From positions 36,606 through 100,605 of the forward strand of contig JAIQFA010000009.1 in NCBI GenBank assembly GCA_020073525.1: 64,000 nt of DNA. The letters run 5' to 3'. This document shows positions 49,801 through 58,409 of this stretch, in pieces (the stretch's first letter is position 1; the number at the start of each line of letters is the position of its first letter). The DNA is from Terriglobia bacterium (GTDB taxonomy: Bacteria > Acidobacteriota > Terriglobia > Terriglobales > Acidobacteriaceae). The notes beneath the pieces are model-generated. The model was given only the letters and a program-made list of their open reading frames with translations. It had not been told where the DNA came from and did not search any database. The translations under genes were made by a program, and so were the position numbers.

Positions 49801-51314
49801 CCATCGTTGCAGAAGCTGCCGGCAAACAATACTGGGTGGCCGCCGAGCGAGTCGAATGGTTCAAGGCAATGCATTCCGTAGAGACGGGGCTTGCCCCGTC
49901 TCCCGCAATCGCAGACGCAGCAAGCCGCGTCTCTATGCCTGCATTTGATGATGCGGTGCTCACGGCAGTTCAGGGATGGATGCCCCACCTCGGGCCGACC
50001 ACCGCTTCAGAAATTGGCGATTTGCTGGGGCTGCCTGCCGCCGAGATTGAGAAGGCCTTGCTGCGCATCGAGGCCAGCGGTGCCATTCTGCGCGGCAAGT
50101 TCCGTCCCGCCGATTCGCGCCCTGCGCTTTCCCCTTCACAAGAACCCGAAACCGAATGGTGCGAGCGGCGTCTGCTGGCCCGCATCCATCGCCTGACGGT
50201 CGCGACCTTGCGCAAGCAGATTGCGCCGGTCACGGCATCGCAGTTCATGAGCTGGCTTTTGCGCTGGCAGCATGTGGCTCCCGGCACGCAGGTGCGGGGC
50301 GAGCACGGGACGCTGGAAGTCATCCGCCAGTTGCAAGGGTTTGAAATTCCTGCGAGTTCATGGGAGCGGTTTGTCCTAGCGCGTCGAATCTCGGACTACG
50401 ATCCTGCGCATCTCGATCAACTGTGCTTGTCAGGGGCGGTTGGATGGGGCCGCCTCTCGCCGCATCCAGCTACTCTCGAAGCTACGGGAACCGATGAGAA
50501 TGGCCGCGAAAACCGCCGGCGCGTGATTCCAACGCGAGTTGCCCCGATTGCTTTCTTCGTGCGCGAGGACGCGGACTGGTTGCGCCCCCACCATCCTGGG
50601 GCGGAGGATTCTGCGACTTCGTTCTTGAGTCCGGTGGCGCAGGCGCTACTCGAACTCATGAAGCAACGTGGCGCCCTGTTTTTCCCTGACATGGTGCGCG
50701 CAACGGGCCGTCTCAAAGCCGAAGTGGAAACCGGATTATGGGAACTGGTCGCAGCCGGCCTGGTGACCGCTGACGGGTTCGAGAACCTGCGCGCGCTGGT
50801 GACACCGAAAAGCGCGACCGGAAGCGGGCTCGGGAAAATGCGCCGGCCGCGGCATGCGCCCGGACGCTGGTCGCTTTTGTACACCGAAGGCGCTGATCGC
50901 GACCGCAGCGTCGAGTCCTGTTGCTGGATGTTGCTGCGCCGCTATGGCGTAGTGTTCCGCGATTTGCTGGTGCGCGAAACCAATCTGCCGCGCTGGCGCG
51001 AATTGCAGATTGGCTACCGCCGCCTCGAAGACCGCGGCGAAATTCGCGGCGGACGATTTGTCGATGGATTTCTGGGAGAGCAGTTCGCGCTTCCGGTCGC
51101 GGTCGAATCGTTGCGCGCCCACCGCAAGCTGCCGCAGAATGCCAGCGGGGAGCGCGTTGTCATCGCCGCCGCCGATCCCCTGAACCTGGTCGGCATCATC
51201 GTTCCCGGCGAACGCATTCCTGCAATCTCGGGCCGGAGTGTTACATTTCGCGATGGCGTTTGGGACCCGGAAGATGCGCTGATGGCTTCCGGGTACCAGG
51301 CTTTCGGCTCTTAG
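46869..51314 (+). CDS. lhr: Lhr-type ATP-dependent DNA/RNA helicase, full length
   Basis: A 1481-residue superfamily 2 helicase. Walker A is APTGSGKTLAAFL (about residue 50), Walker B is IIDEIHAVADDKRG, motif III is GLSATQ, and motif VI is QRVGRSGHWRG. The Lhr-core winged-helix region follows, and the long C-terminal part (about 860-1481) matches the long Lhr form known from E. coli and Mycobacterium, which unwinds RNA:DNA hybrids. Two non-conserved inserts are encoded by dispersed repeats at about 938-950 (SSQLSAVSSQQ) and 1003-1023 (VETGLAPSPAIADAASRVS), in the C-terminal half. The reading frame remains open throughout. Confidence 0.93.
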   Translation: MLSAVSPSLAWAHPLVQEWFTARFSTPTEPQEQGWPHILAGHTTLISAPTGSGKTLAAFLACIDRLVCKALAGDLHDRTEVLYVSPLKALGNDIQKNLEVPLGEILQMASDRGLLMPEIRTAVRTGDTLMKDRRAMLKRPPHILVTTPESFYILLTAEKSRAILRDVETVIIDEIHAVADDKRGVHLSLSLERLEALTEHPPVRIGLSATQKPIEEVAHFLAGSGRPDPVIVNVGHKRKLDLGVEVPSSELGPVASNEMWDEIYERIVQLVHAHRSTLVFVNTRRLAERMAHHLGERMGEENVAAHHGSLSRKLRLEAERKLKEGQVKVLVATASLELGIDVGTVDLVCHISSPRSIAVALQRVGRSGHWRGAVPKGRFFVTTRDDLAECAVLVRAIRLGELDRLIFPEASLDVLAQQIVACCAASGSAATANKLGDKNNDGWDEDELFALVKRAYPYRNLERKTFDEVLEMLSEGITSQRGRYGAYLHHDRINRKLRARRGARLAAITSGGAIPDNALFTVVAEPDGGIVGTVDEDFAVESMAGEVMLLGNTSWRIRRIEGKSSRILVENAQGAPPGIPFWRGEAPARTSELSAQLGELRKEISDRLPGVIPVEGWRNLPVVAETVRWLHEECGLDQSGAEQLIQYTLEGRAVLGDVPTQTTIIAERFFDEGGGMQLIIHAPFGGRINKAWGLALRKRFCRGFNFELQAAATDNGLNIALAEQHSFPLADVFQFLASESMAPILEQAALASPIFQTRWRWDATRALALLRFQGGKKVPPQIQRMRSDDLLASVFPDVAACFENIEGDIKIPDHPLVHEVMKDVLTEALDIDGLAEVLRGIEQGRIRCLAVDTPVPSQFSHEILNANPYAYLDDAPLEERRARAVEMRRVLPASVLEEVGALDPAAIAQVQQEAWPDVRDADELHDVLHTLVAVPVEGSSQLSAVSSQQATSQFAARGSKPTAHWGEFFDRLQRENRAIVAEAAGKQYWVAAERVEWFKAMHSVETGLAPSPAIADAASRVSMPAFDDAVLTAVQGWMPHLGPTTASEIGDLLGLPAAEIEKALLRIEASGAILRGKFRPADSRPALSPSQEPETEWCERRLLARIHRLTVATLRKQIAPVTASQFMSWLLRWQHVAPGTQVRGEHGTLEVIRQLQGFEIPASSWERFVLARRISDYDPAHLDQLCLSGAVGWGRLSPHPATLEATGTDENGRENRRRVIPTRVAPIAFFVREDADWLRPHHPGAEDSATSFLSPVAQALLELMKQRGALFFPDMVRATGRLKAEVETGLWELVAAGLVTADGFENLRALVTPKSATGSGLGKMRRPRHAPGRWSLLYTEGADRDRSVESCCWMLLRRYGVVFRDLLVRETNLPRWRELQIGYRRLEDRGEIRGGRFVDGFLGEQFALPVAVESLRAHRKLPQNASGERVVIAAADPLNLVGIIVPGERIPAISGRSVTFRDGVWDPEDALMASGYQAFGS
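49683..49712. repeat. CTCTCAGCTGTCAGCT-type tract inside lhr
   Basis: AGCTCTCAGCTGTCAGCTGT and onward; the same unit appears in intergenic DNA at 37163-37191. Here it is translated in frame as Ser/Gln-rich residues. Confidence 0.8.
49878..49936. repeat. Family B palindromic element inside lhr
   Basis: Begins GTAGAGACGGGGCTTGCCCC and ends GCAAGCCGCGTCTCTA, nearly identical at both ends to the intergenic copy at 6241-6289 but with a longer centre. It is translated in frame. Confidence 0.88.
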
Positions 51315-51345
51315 CTCCTGGCTCTTGACACCACACGCCCCCCTA

Positions 51346-51420
51346 TCATCTTGAGCGAAGCGAAGGACCCGGTTATCGCGGCTTCAATACAAAGCAGGTC
51401 CTTCGCTTTGCTCAGGATGA
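51346..51420. repeat. Palindromic element (TGAGCGAAGCGAAGGACC type)
   Basis: The left arm TCATCTTGAGCGAAGCGAAG is matched by the inverted right arm CTTCGCTTTGCTCAGGATGA with few mismatches. It lies between the convergent lhr and M23 peptidase genes. The core is shared with the centres of the family A elements. Confidence 0.85.
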
Positions 51421-51470
51421 CAACCCAAATTTATGGGACAGCACGCTGGAGATGTCGTTCGCAAAACTTC

Positions 51471-52358
51471 TTATGGTAATTTCAGCTTCAGCAGCGTTGC
51501 CGGGTTCAAATACACACCCTGCCAGCGCACCGCGAGATGCAGATGCGGTCCGGTAGCGCGTCCCGTGCCGCCGCTCAGCCCGATCTCCTGGCCCTTCTTC
51601 ACATCGTCGCCTTCTTTGACCATGAATTTCGACAGATGCAGATAGAGCGTCAGTAGGCCCTGCCCATGATCGATCACGAGACAATTTCCTTCAAAAAACA
51701 ACGGCCGCGCCAGGATGATGCGCCCGCTATTCACGGCTGCGACTGAGGTACCACCATGAACGCGGAAATCGAGCCCCTGATGCGTGCTCTGCACAGAACC
51801 GTTGAAGATGCGCTCGACTCCGAACACGGCGGAGATCTCGGCATTCACCGGAGGCGCAAACGAACCCTTCCATTCGCGGTCAGGGCTAACCGTTTTGAAT
51901 GCCTCGGCCTTTGTTTCCTTGTCCTGTGCGATTTTCCGTTGGTCTTCGGGACTGGGGGCGGTATACCGACCGGGTACCTTCAGCAACACGCGGGGATAGC
52001 GCTGGCGTTCCACGCGAATTTTCCTGTCGAAGGAGATCGTCTCTCCGGTGGCCGTTTCGGCGCGCAGTTCGATTGCATAGACTCCCGGCTTGGTTTCTTG
52101 ACTGACACCGGCGAGCGCGAACCAGATCCTGCTGCTCGCCTCGAAGCTGAAGGCGACATCGTGCCCAAGCCATTTTCCCGAGAGCGTGCGAACGGCCTTC
52201 GGCGTGGTGACACGAAAGAGCACTGGGCTCCCGTTGACGAGGCGAACAGGTTGGTTGACGACCGTCCAGTGTGCAGGAGCAACGGCCGCTAAGCTTGAGG
52301 ACGGCACAAACAGCGCGAGCGCAGTGAATGCAACGGAATGGAAAAGGCGTTCGCGCAT
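51471..52358 (-). CDS. M23-family zinc metallopeptidase (peptidoglycan endopeptidase)
   Basis: A 295-residue exported protein with a signal peptide (about 1-25). An Ig-like or wall-binding N-terminal domain (about 30-145) precedes a LytM/M23 domain (about 170-290). Zinc ligands are His and Asp in HQGLDFRVHGG and the C-terminal HLHL in GPHLHLAV, with a conserved His in YLHLSKF. It probably cuts peptide cross-bridges of the wall. It is divergent from the L,D-transpeptidase gene (start 52407), so two cell-wall enzymes share a short promoter region. Confidence 0.92.
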   Translation of the reverse strand: MRERLFHSVAFTALALFVPSSSLAAVAPAHWTVVNQPVRLVNGSPVLFRVTTPKAVRTLSGKWLGHDVAFSFEASSRIWFALAGVSQETKPGVYAIELRAETATGETISFDRKIRVERQRYPRVLLKVPGRYTAPSPEDQRKIAQDKETKAEAFKTVSPDREWKGSFAPPVNAEISAVFGVERIFNGSVQSTHQGLDFRVHGGTSVAAVNSGRIILARPLFFEGNCLVIDHGQGLLTLYLHLSKFMVKEGDDVKKGQEIGLSGGTGRATGPHLHLAVRWQGVYLNPATLLKLKLP

Positions 52359-52406
52359 CGCGGTTTCAGGCTAGCATTTCAAACGGCGAACATACATACT
52401 TCGGCC

Positions 52407-52880
52407 ATGATCCTACTGTTGCTCATCGGGATGCTGGCCGTGGAAGACCGCGCGGCGAAGGCAGACCAGGTGATCGTTGTAAAGAGCCAGCGCACTCTGA
52501 CTCTGCTTTCGCAAGGCAAGGTTCTGCGCACTTTTAAGGTCGCGCTAGGAGGAACTCCGGTTGGCGCCAAGGAACAAGAGGGCGACCACAAGACTCCCGA
52601 GGGCCACTACATCCTCGACCGCCGCAGCCCGAAGAGCCGCTTCTACAAATCGATTCACGTTTCTTATCCTAACGATCAAGACAAACAGCGAGCATCCCAA
52701 CGCGGCGTCTCTGCCGGCGGCGACATCATGATTCATGGCCTTCCAAATGGTTTCGGGTGGTTGGGAGCCACTCATCGAAATATGGACTGGACGGATGGAT
52801 GTGTCGCGGTCACGAATGGGGAGATGGATGAAATCTGGGAACTCGTGTCAGACGGAACTCCCATCGAAATTCGCCCGTAA
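52407..52880 (+). CDS. L,D-transpeptidase (YkuD domain)
   Basis: 157 residues from ATG 52407, giving a signal-anchor (MILLLLIGMLAVE); a TTG/ATG further upstream (52338) would overlap the divergent gene. The YkuD domain has the catalytic His in IMIHGLPNGFG and the catalytic Cys in WTDGCVAVTNGEM, preceded by VVKSQRTLTLLSQGKVL. It forms 3-3 cross-links or attaches proteins to peptidoglycan. It is paired head-to-head with the M23 peptidase. Confidence 0.9.
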   Translation: MILLLLIGMLAVEDRAAKADQVIVVKSQRTLTLLSQGKVLRTFKVALGGTPVGAKEQEGDHKTPEGHYILDRRSPKSRFYKSIHVSYPNDQDKQRASQRGVSAGGDIMIHGLPNGFGWLGATHRNMDWTDGCVAVTNGEMDEIWELVSDGTPIEIRP

Positions 52881-53001
52881 GGAACGCGTGACGGGTGACG
52901 CGGCGCTGTTCACTAGATTTTGAGCACCGCGTCTGTGGGCCAGCGGAAAAGCCGGGCGTCTCCGCCCGGCTGGACAGGCGAGACGCCGTCTCTCCACTTC
53001 C

Positions 53002-54975
53002 CTACCGCTGTTTCTTCTTGTCGTCTGTCTTAGGGGCTTGCTTGTCTGGTTGTGGCCTCGCCGGCTCGGGCCTGGCCGCTTGGGGCCTCGCCTGTTGCTG
53101 CCAGTTGCGATACTTGTTTTCTTCGTCGCGTGCCTGGCTCTCACTCTTGGGCTGCACCGGCGGAGCGGGCCGAGCCTGCGGATGCGACCATCCTTGCTGC
53201 GGACTCGGTTGCTCAAGCGGTTCCCGCCGCGGTTGTGGATGCTGCATGTTGTTGTGATACGGCTCCGGAGCGCGCTCGGGCTGCGGTGACTCAGCGGGCC
53301 GAGGCGCTTGCCATTCCCTGAGCGTTTGCTGAACAGAACGCTCGACGGGAGCAGGCTCCTGCCTATTGATCGTAGGTTCCGGTCGATTCGGCGCTCGGTC
53401 CTCCCGGTTGATCGGAACTTCCGGCCTAGATCCCTGCTGCGGTCTCGCATCTACCGAGCGATTCACCGGCGCCACTGGACGCACGAGCAGCTTATCCTGC
53501 CGTTGCGCGAAAGGAGTCGGCGGCTGCGCGGGCGCGTGTTGCGCGACCACTTGACGGTTGATGATGTTACGTGGAGGCGCGACTGTGGTTGGCCTGCCCG
53601 CTCCCATCACACTTCCGTGAACCGGCTCAACGCCGCTCAGGCGACCGATCGGTGCTTGTTCAATTTCGCGCTGCTGCACCGCAACGACGTTGTGGGCCAC
53701 TGGGCGCGCATTCACAAAGGTGTCGCGCGAAACAGCGGTCACGTTCGTCCGGTTGACGTACGTGATGCGCTCCACGTTGTTTGTCCTGTAGTTGTTGTAG
53801 ACGTTGGTCACCTTGGTGACGTTCACGACTGTGTTCGTAATATTGACCTGATTCACATAAACGCGGCTCACGTGATATGCCGGAACAAACACCTCTCCCG
53901 GTCCCAGCGGGAACCACGCCACACCTCCGCCTCCGCCGAATGACGCCGAGAAATGGAAACCTCCGCCGCCAACAAACGCGACCAGCGCCGGAGCATACAC
54001 CGGACGTACGGCAACCGGTCCTGGAATCCAAGCCCACCGTGGACCAATCTGGCACCAACGCCCGTAGTGAAAGGGAGCGAATCCCCAGGGCGCGTCATCC
54101 ACCCACGTCCATCCCCACGGAGCAACCCATACCCAATGGCCGAAGCGATATGGCGCCCAGCCCACGGGAACGTTCGTCGGATACCACACGGGGCCATAGG
54201 TTCCGGCGTACGACCAGTTTCCGTTGTCGTCCAGATCTTCGTAGCCGGTCATCTCCGGCGACACGTAATTGGCCGATGGCGAACTATCGTCACGGCGGTC
54301 GCGATCAAAGGCCCAGCGGTCGAAGTCGTCAGGCGCGGGCAATGAGTTGATGTCGTAATTAAGTTGCTGGTCCTGGTCGCCGGAGAAACTCGCCTCCTGG
54401 TTGGCGACGATGGTGTAGTTGTTGCCTCCACCGATCGCCTCGCCGCGGCCCTGGTACACATCGACCACCGTGGTGCGGCCGTCGGGATCCACATCGACGC
54501 GATATTCGCCGTTGCGTTGCACCATGAATGCGAGATTGGGAGTATCGATCTCGACCGTGTCATCGTCGTCCAAATGATGCACACGCACCACCACTGAGCC
54601 CTGCGCCAGACGCAATTGCATGACGCGGTCATCCAGTTCGAGGAAAGTCAGGCTGGTTTCACTGCTGAGCCGGATCGCCGTCGAGCCCACGTGTAATTCC
54701 GCGCGCGATCCGCGGTCAGTCCATAAATTATCGCCGGTGGTCAACGGACGATTCGGTACGGCATCGACCCAGTCACCCTCACCGCCGGGCTGAAAGGAAA
54801 CTGAGCCTTGCGTGAAATTCATGCGGGCAACGCGGGCCGGCGGGTCGTTATCCTGATTCCAGTTGTCATCCTGGTTTGAATCGTTGTCCTGGGCCCAGCT
54901 GCGGGCCGGCAACAAAAATGAGCACACAATAAGGACAGCACAGAACGGCCATATCCAAGCTTTTTGGCGGTTCAT
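53002..54975 (-). CDS. FecR-domain / DUF6600-like secreted protein
   Basis: A 657-residue exported protein: signal peptide (about 8-28), then Asp/Asn-rich DNDSNQDDNWNQDNDP. A FecR-like domain (about 48-190) has VARMNFTQGSVSFQPGG, LTTGDNLWTDRGSRAEL and TIVANQEASFSGD. A Trp-rich DUF6600-type block follows (about 270-350, PYRFGHWVWVAPWGWTWVDD, FHYGRWCQIGPRWAW). A Val/Asn/Thr stretch comes next and a very long Pro/Gln/Arg tail (about 440-657) ends the protein. The function of this class is unknown; the Trp-rich repeats suggest polymer or sugar binding. Confidence 0.83.
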   Translation of the reverse strand: MNRQKAWIWPFCAVLIVCSFLLPARSWAQDNDSNQDDNWNQDNDPPARVARMNFTQGSVSFQPGGEGDWVDAVPNRPLTTGDNLWTDRGSRAELHVGSTAIRLSSETSLTFLELDDRVMQLRLAQGSVVVRVHHLDDDDTVEIDTPNLAFMVQRNGEYRVDVDPDGRTTVVDVYQGRGEAIGGGNNYTIVANQEASFSGDQDQQLNYDINSLPAPDDFDRWAFDRDRRDDSSPSANYVSPEMTGYEDLDDNGNWSYAGTYGPVWYPTNVPVGWAPYRFGHWVWVAPWGWTWVDDAPWGFAPFHYGRWCQIGPRWAWIPGPVAVRPVYAPALVAFVGGGGFHFSASFGGGGGVAWFPLGPGEVFVPAYHVSRVYVNQVNITNTVVNVTKVTNVYNNYRTNNVERITYVNRTNVTAVSRDTFVNARPVAHNVVAVQQREIEQAPIGRLSGVEPVHGSVMGAGRPTTVAPPRNIINRQVVAQHAPAQPPTPFAQRQDKLLVRPVAPVNRSVDARPQQGSRPEVPINREDRAPNRPEPTINRQEPAPVERSVQQTLREWQAPRPAESPQPERAPEPYHNNMQHPQPRREPLEQPSPQQGWSHPQARPAPPVQPKSESQARDEENKYRNWQQQARPQAARPEPARPQPDKQAPKTDDKKKQR

Positions 54976-55389
54976 TGTCGTATAGCCTCCGTGGCAAGGA
55001 CCTGCACATCCACATTAAACACCACTGAGGCTCATATGTTTCGGTCGCGCTGGGAAGTCACTAGGGGGAAATCATTTACGAGGGGGTGCGGGATTGATAT
55101 CTTTAGATCGGGAGGCCCGCTCTTCGACATCCCGAAAAGCGGGCTCCCTGCCTTCAATTTACTACGCTCCATTTTCGCTGGGCCCGCTCCACTTGACTCC
55201 TCTCAGGGAGGGACGGATTGGGGGTGCCGCCACAGACCGGGACTTCTCCGCCCTCACTGATACATGTGAAAAACAGCGGGAAATTGGCTCACAGGGGTGG
55301 GATTTTCCGCGCGGCCGCACAACTGGCGGCAGGAATAGGGGGCCAATAACCGCCCCCAAGAACGGCGAAATAGGTCGATTCCGAGAGTG
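54976..55389. other. Intergenic stretch with an inverted repeat
   Basis: 414 bases between the FecR/DUF6600 gene start and the TIM-barrel gene stop. GGGAGGCCCGCT pairs imperfectly with AGCGGGCTCCC across 55110-55147, a possible regulatory hairpin in the leader of the minus-strand gene. No coding frame stands out. Confidence 0.45.
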
Positions 55390-56238
55390 CTACGCCGGGT
55401 GGGAACGGCGGAAAGCTTGCAGGCAGCGTTGCGCGGTTTCCAGTTCGGGGTAGCGGCTGCCTTCCTGCTCCACCAGGTAAAATTCCACTCCACCGGCGCT
55501 CTCGGCAGCGGCGAAGATATTTTTCCAGTCAGCCGAGCCTTCCCCGAACAGAACTGAGTATCCTTTGGCGGGATCGGACGACCAGTCCTTGCAGTGCAGC
55601 GAACGAATACGGCCAGGATTGGCGCGGATCCAAGCGACCGGGTCGCTGCCCGCTTCAAGACAGGTGCCCACGTCGAGCTGCAGCATGATGGATGGCTTCG
55701 TGTTCTTCGCTAGTATCTCCATCGGGCGGCTTCCCTCGACGGCAGTGAACTCCGTCTGATGGTTGTGGTAGCCGGCCTTCAGCCCGGATGGTTCCAGTTG
55801 CTCTGCTGCGGCATTTAATTCGTCGGCCACGGACTTCCATCCGTCGAGGCCGGGCCCAGGCTTGGCATTGGCCAGGACGACGTACCTGCTCCCAAGAATC
55901 GAATTCAAATCGGCGGCGCGGTGAATCTTGTCGGGGCGCAGGTAGGTCTCGTCGTTATGCGTGGAGGAGCAGCGGATACCGAGGTTGTCGAGCAGCTTGC
56001 GCATCCGTTTCGTCTCGGCCTCGGTCCAGTCGTAATAAGGCGCATAGAACTCCACACATTGGTAGCCCATCTGGGCGACGGCCCGTAGCGTTGCCTCAGG
56101 ATCGCGTTTCAGTTCACCGCGGACGGAAAAGAGCTCAAGCCCGACCGGAATGGAAGTCGACGCGCCCCGCGCCGAGAAGGCCCAGGGAAGCACGGCAGAC
56201 AGCGCGAGAAAAGACCGGCGAGAGAATAATGTCGGCAT
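55390..56238 (-). CDS. Exported sugar phosphate isomerase/epimerase-like TIM-barrel protein
   Basis: 282 residues from ATG 56238. The twin-arginine-type signal SRRSFLALSAVLPWAFS suggests Tat export. The body is an AP-endonuclease-2/xylose-isomerase-like TIM barrel (VGLELFSVRGELKRDPEATL, GYQCVEFYAPYYDWTEAET, GLKAGYHNHQTEF, QLDVGTC, LHCKDWSSD). Glu, His and Asp metal ligands fall at expected places. Acidobacterial relatives probably act on sugars, but the substrate is unproven. The open frame upstream of 56238 lacks support. Confidence 0.87.
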   Translation of the reverse strand: MPTLFSRRSFLALSAVLPWAFSARGASTSIPVGLELFSVRGELKRDPEATLRAVAQMGYQCVEFYAPYYDWTEAETKRMRKLLDNLGIRCSSTHNDETYLRPDKIHRAADLNSILGSRYVVLANAKPGPGLDGWKSVADELNAAAEQLEPSGLKAGYHNHQTEFTAVEGSRPMEILAKNTKPSIMLQLDVGTCLEAGSDPVAWIRANPGRIRSLHCKDWSSDPAKGYSVLFGEGSADWKNIFAAAESAGGVEFYLVEQEGSRYPELETAQRCLQAFRRSHPA

Positions 56239-56411
56239 GGAGGAAATCCTACGCGATTGGCCGCGGACTTTCACCCCCGGCAACACGCCCGGATTTTTCA
56301 AACCGCGGTGGCGGCGGGGGGCCGCTCGGAATAGCTGGCAAAGATCGAGGCCCCACTCACATCCTCATAGCCGTTTCGTGATTGCCAATGCGCTACAACT
56401 CCACGCTCGAC

Positions 56412-56756
56412 TTACTTCTCAACCAGGCAGTACGAGCCAATTTTTTCGGCGGCGTCCGGTTTGTCTGCATCCCCGCGATAGATCTCCACATTCTTGCAAT
56501 CGTACATTCCGTAGTTCGGAGGAAGTTCCACCATCAGGTAGCTGCCGCTTGGCAGAGCCTTACAGGTAGTCGTTCCCTCGTTACATTGCAACTCAATCGA
56601 TTTCGCGGCCTTCTGGACGTGAAGAATGACAACCCCTGTGACAACCTCCGAGCTTTTTACCTTGACCGGCGTTTTCTCCTGTGCGAAAGCTTGTACGCTG
56701 GCCAGAATGACGAAAGCGGCAGTCAGCACGGCCAATATGGAAATGGTTCTTTTCAT
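56412..56756 (-). CDS. Small secreted protein of unknown function
   Basis: A 114-residue exported protein with a signal peptide (MKRTISILAVLTAAFVILAS onward, ending AFAQ). The mature domain contains three Cys in CNEGTTTCKA and YDCKNVEIYRG, possibly a disulphide-stabilised small domain. It opens KTPVKVKSSEVVTGVVILHV. Not recognised. It lies upstream of the TIM-barrel gene on the same strand. Confidence 0.7.
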   Translation of the reverse strand: MKRTISILAVLTAAFVILASVQAFAQEKTPVKVKSSEVVTGVVILHVQKAAKSIELQCNEGTTTCKALPSGSYLMVELPPNYGMYDCKNVEIYRGDADKPDAAEKIGSYCLVEK

Positions 56757-57068
56757 AAGCGTCTCCCCTCATTCGAGGACTCTTCAAGTCCATTCCAATT
56801 TTCCGGCTTGGGCCGACCCTCTGTCTGTGATCGTGGACCCACTGCCAGTGATCCAGGATCACCAATAGATGTGCGCACCGCCGGCTCGCCAGTTCCCTTC
56901 CGATCTGCGGCCGGGCGTGGGTCTTTCCACCGAAGCAGCGGACGCTTTCGACAAAAGTTCCGATACCAGAAACGCAAATTATGCGTTGGACTGCTCCCCT
57001 GGGAGGCGTTATTTTGACATCATCGCTGGGGCCAAGACTCTCCCGGCCTTTAATGAGAGGAGCGACGC
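56757..57068. other. Intergenic stretch between divergent small genes
   Basis: 312 bases. CCAGTGATCCAGGATCACC (near 56843-56862) is a short inverted repeat. No other structure or convincing gene was seen. GAGAGGAG at its right end is the ribosome site of the next gene. Confidence 0.4.
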
Positions 57069-57374
57069 ATGAAATCCGAACGACGTTCCCTCCCGCGTTC
57101 GGCACTAGCTTTCCCACCTCCAGTCGAACGCCTTGGCGGGAAGACTGCCAGAAAACGGCCGTCGAAGGCCCTCGATCTGGAGGGGTTGTTGCGCTTTTCC
57201 CAGCAGTTGTATGCTCACGCGCTCACGTTGCAGGAGGTGCTTCGGAGCGAAGGGAAAGCAACCTACGAGGTTTTGCGCCCGCGATACAACCGGCAGGCAG
57301 CCCAGCAGTTCGAGATCTTCTATCACGGCTTTGAGCGGTCGCCAAGGCTTCGCAAACGTGCTGCCGGAGCGTGA
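57069..57374 (+). CDS. Small basic protein of unknown function
   Basis: A 101-residue basic protein (starts MKSERRSLPRSALAF, middle LDLEGLLRFSQQLYAHALTL, end LRKRAAGA). A GGAG seven bases before the ATG is the best evidence that it is real. It has no signal peptide or recognisable domain. It follows the divergent secreted gene and precedes the thioredoxin-fold gene. It could alternatively be spurious. Confidence 0.45.
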   Translation: MKSERRSLPRSALAFPPPVERLGGKTARKRPSKALDLEGLLRFSQQLYAHALTLQEVLRSEGKATYEVLRPRYNRQAAQQFEIFYHGFERSPRLRKRAAGA

Positions 57375-57554
57375 ACAGCGGTTTGAATCAGGCATCGTAG
57401 TCGACGGGAACGGAGTAGGCGCCTGCCTACCCTACTTATGCCTAGGTGCCAACGCCTCCCTACTGCATCTCTTCTGATGATTGCCCTCTGCATTTCGGGA
57501 AGCGCGCTGCCCCGCATACAAATTTCCCGTCTATAATCCCGGCGAGGTCTTTCA

Positions 57555-58409
57555 ATGACCAACCGTGTTCTTTTACCTTGCGTGCTTCTTCTTGTTTTTG
57601 CCTATTCGGTTGCGCAAACCTCATCGATTGCGTTTGACGGAGTTGAAAAGTGGAAGGGCTCCTTGAACGCAACCGACGGAATGTCACTCAAGAGCTTGTA
57701 CTCGACTGATCCGCCTGCGAAGTTCGTGGCCAAAGGCCAAAAGCCGACACCCGACATCTCTCCCGAGACCGACTTCTGGCAAAAACTGGTTTCCTCCGGC
57801 ATGACCGGCTTCGAAGCCAGCACCGTCGAGGAACAGGATCAAAAGGGACTCCATCTCGTGACCCTGGCAGTTTCCATGAAGATGAAGACAGCGGACGGTC
57901 CGCGAACCCGCTACGTAACCGAGCAACAAGCGTGGCAGCAGCAGGGTGACGGGTGGCGCATCGTGGTGGCGACGCACTCCGATGTGGTCAAGATGCCTCC
58001 GGCTCTGAAGCCGAATCCGCATCTTTATAACCAGAACGCGGACGCCAAGGTCGAAATCAAGGAAGCTGTGGCCGAGGCAAAGAAAGATCATCGGCGTGTC
58101 ATCCTGGTGTTCGGAGCGAACTGGTGCTACGACTGTCACGTGCTTGACCAGGCATTTCATCAGACCGATGTCGCTCTGCTATTGGCAAAGAATTTCCAGG
58201 TTGTGCATGTGGATATCGGCGAAGACGGCAAGAAGAACAATGATGTGGCGGCGGAATGTCAGGTTCCGCTCGCCAAAGGTATCCCGGCGCTGGCCATTCT
58301 CGATCCCGATGGCAAGCTGCTGTATGCGCAGAAGAACGGCGAGTGGGAGTCAGCCCGATCACTTGATCCCGATGACGTAATCGCATTTCTGGATAAGTGG
58401 AAGCCGTGA
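57555..58409 (+). CDS. Secreted thioredoxin-fold protein with N-terminal NTF2-like domain
   Basis: A 284-residue exported protein with a signal peptide ending YSVAQ. The first half (about 25-150) resembles an NTF2/SnoaL-like domain (LKSLYSTDPPAKFVAKG, YVTEQQAWQQQGDGWRIVVA). The second (about 160-284) is a thioredoxin domain with the active site ANWCYDCHVLD, followed by QVVHVDIGEDGKKNNDVA and GIPALAILDPDG. The CxxC suggests a disulphide reductase or isomerase outside the cytoplasm. GAGG precedes the ATG. Confidence 0.9.
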   Translation: MTNRVLLPCVLLLVFAYSVAQTSSIAFDGVEKWKGSLNATDGMSLKSLYSTDPPAKFVAKGQKPTPDISPETDFWQKLVSSGMTGFEASTVEEQDQKGLHLVTLAVSMKMKTADGPRTRYVTEQQAWQQQGDGWRIVVATHSDVVKMPPALKPNPHLYNQNADAKVEIKEAVAEAKKDHRRVILVFGANWCYDCHVLDQAFHQTDVALLLAKNFQVVHVDIGEDGKKNNDVAAECQVPLAKGIPALAILDPDGKLLYAQKNGEWESARSLDPDDVIAFLDKWKP

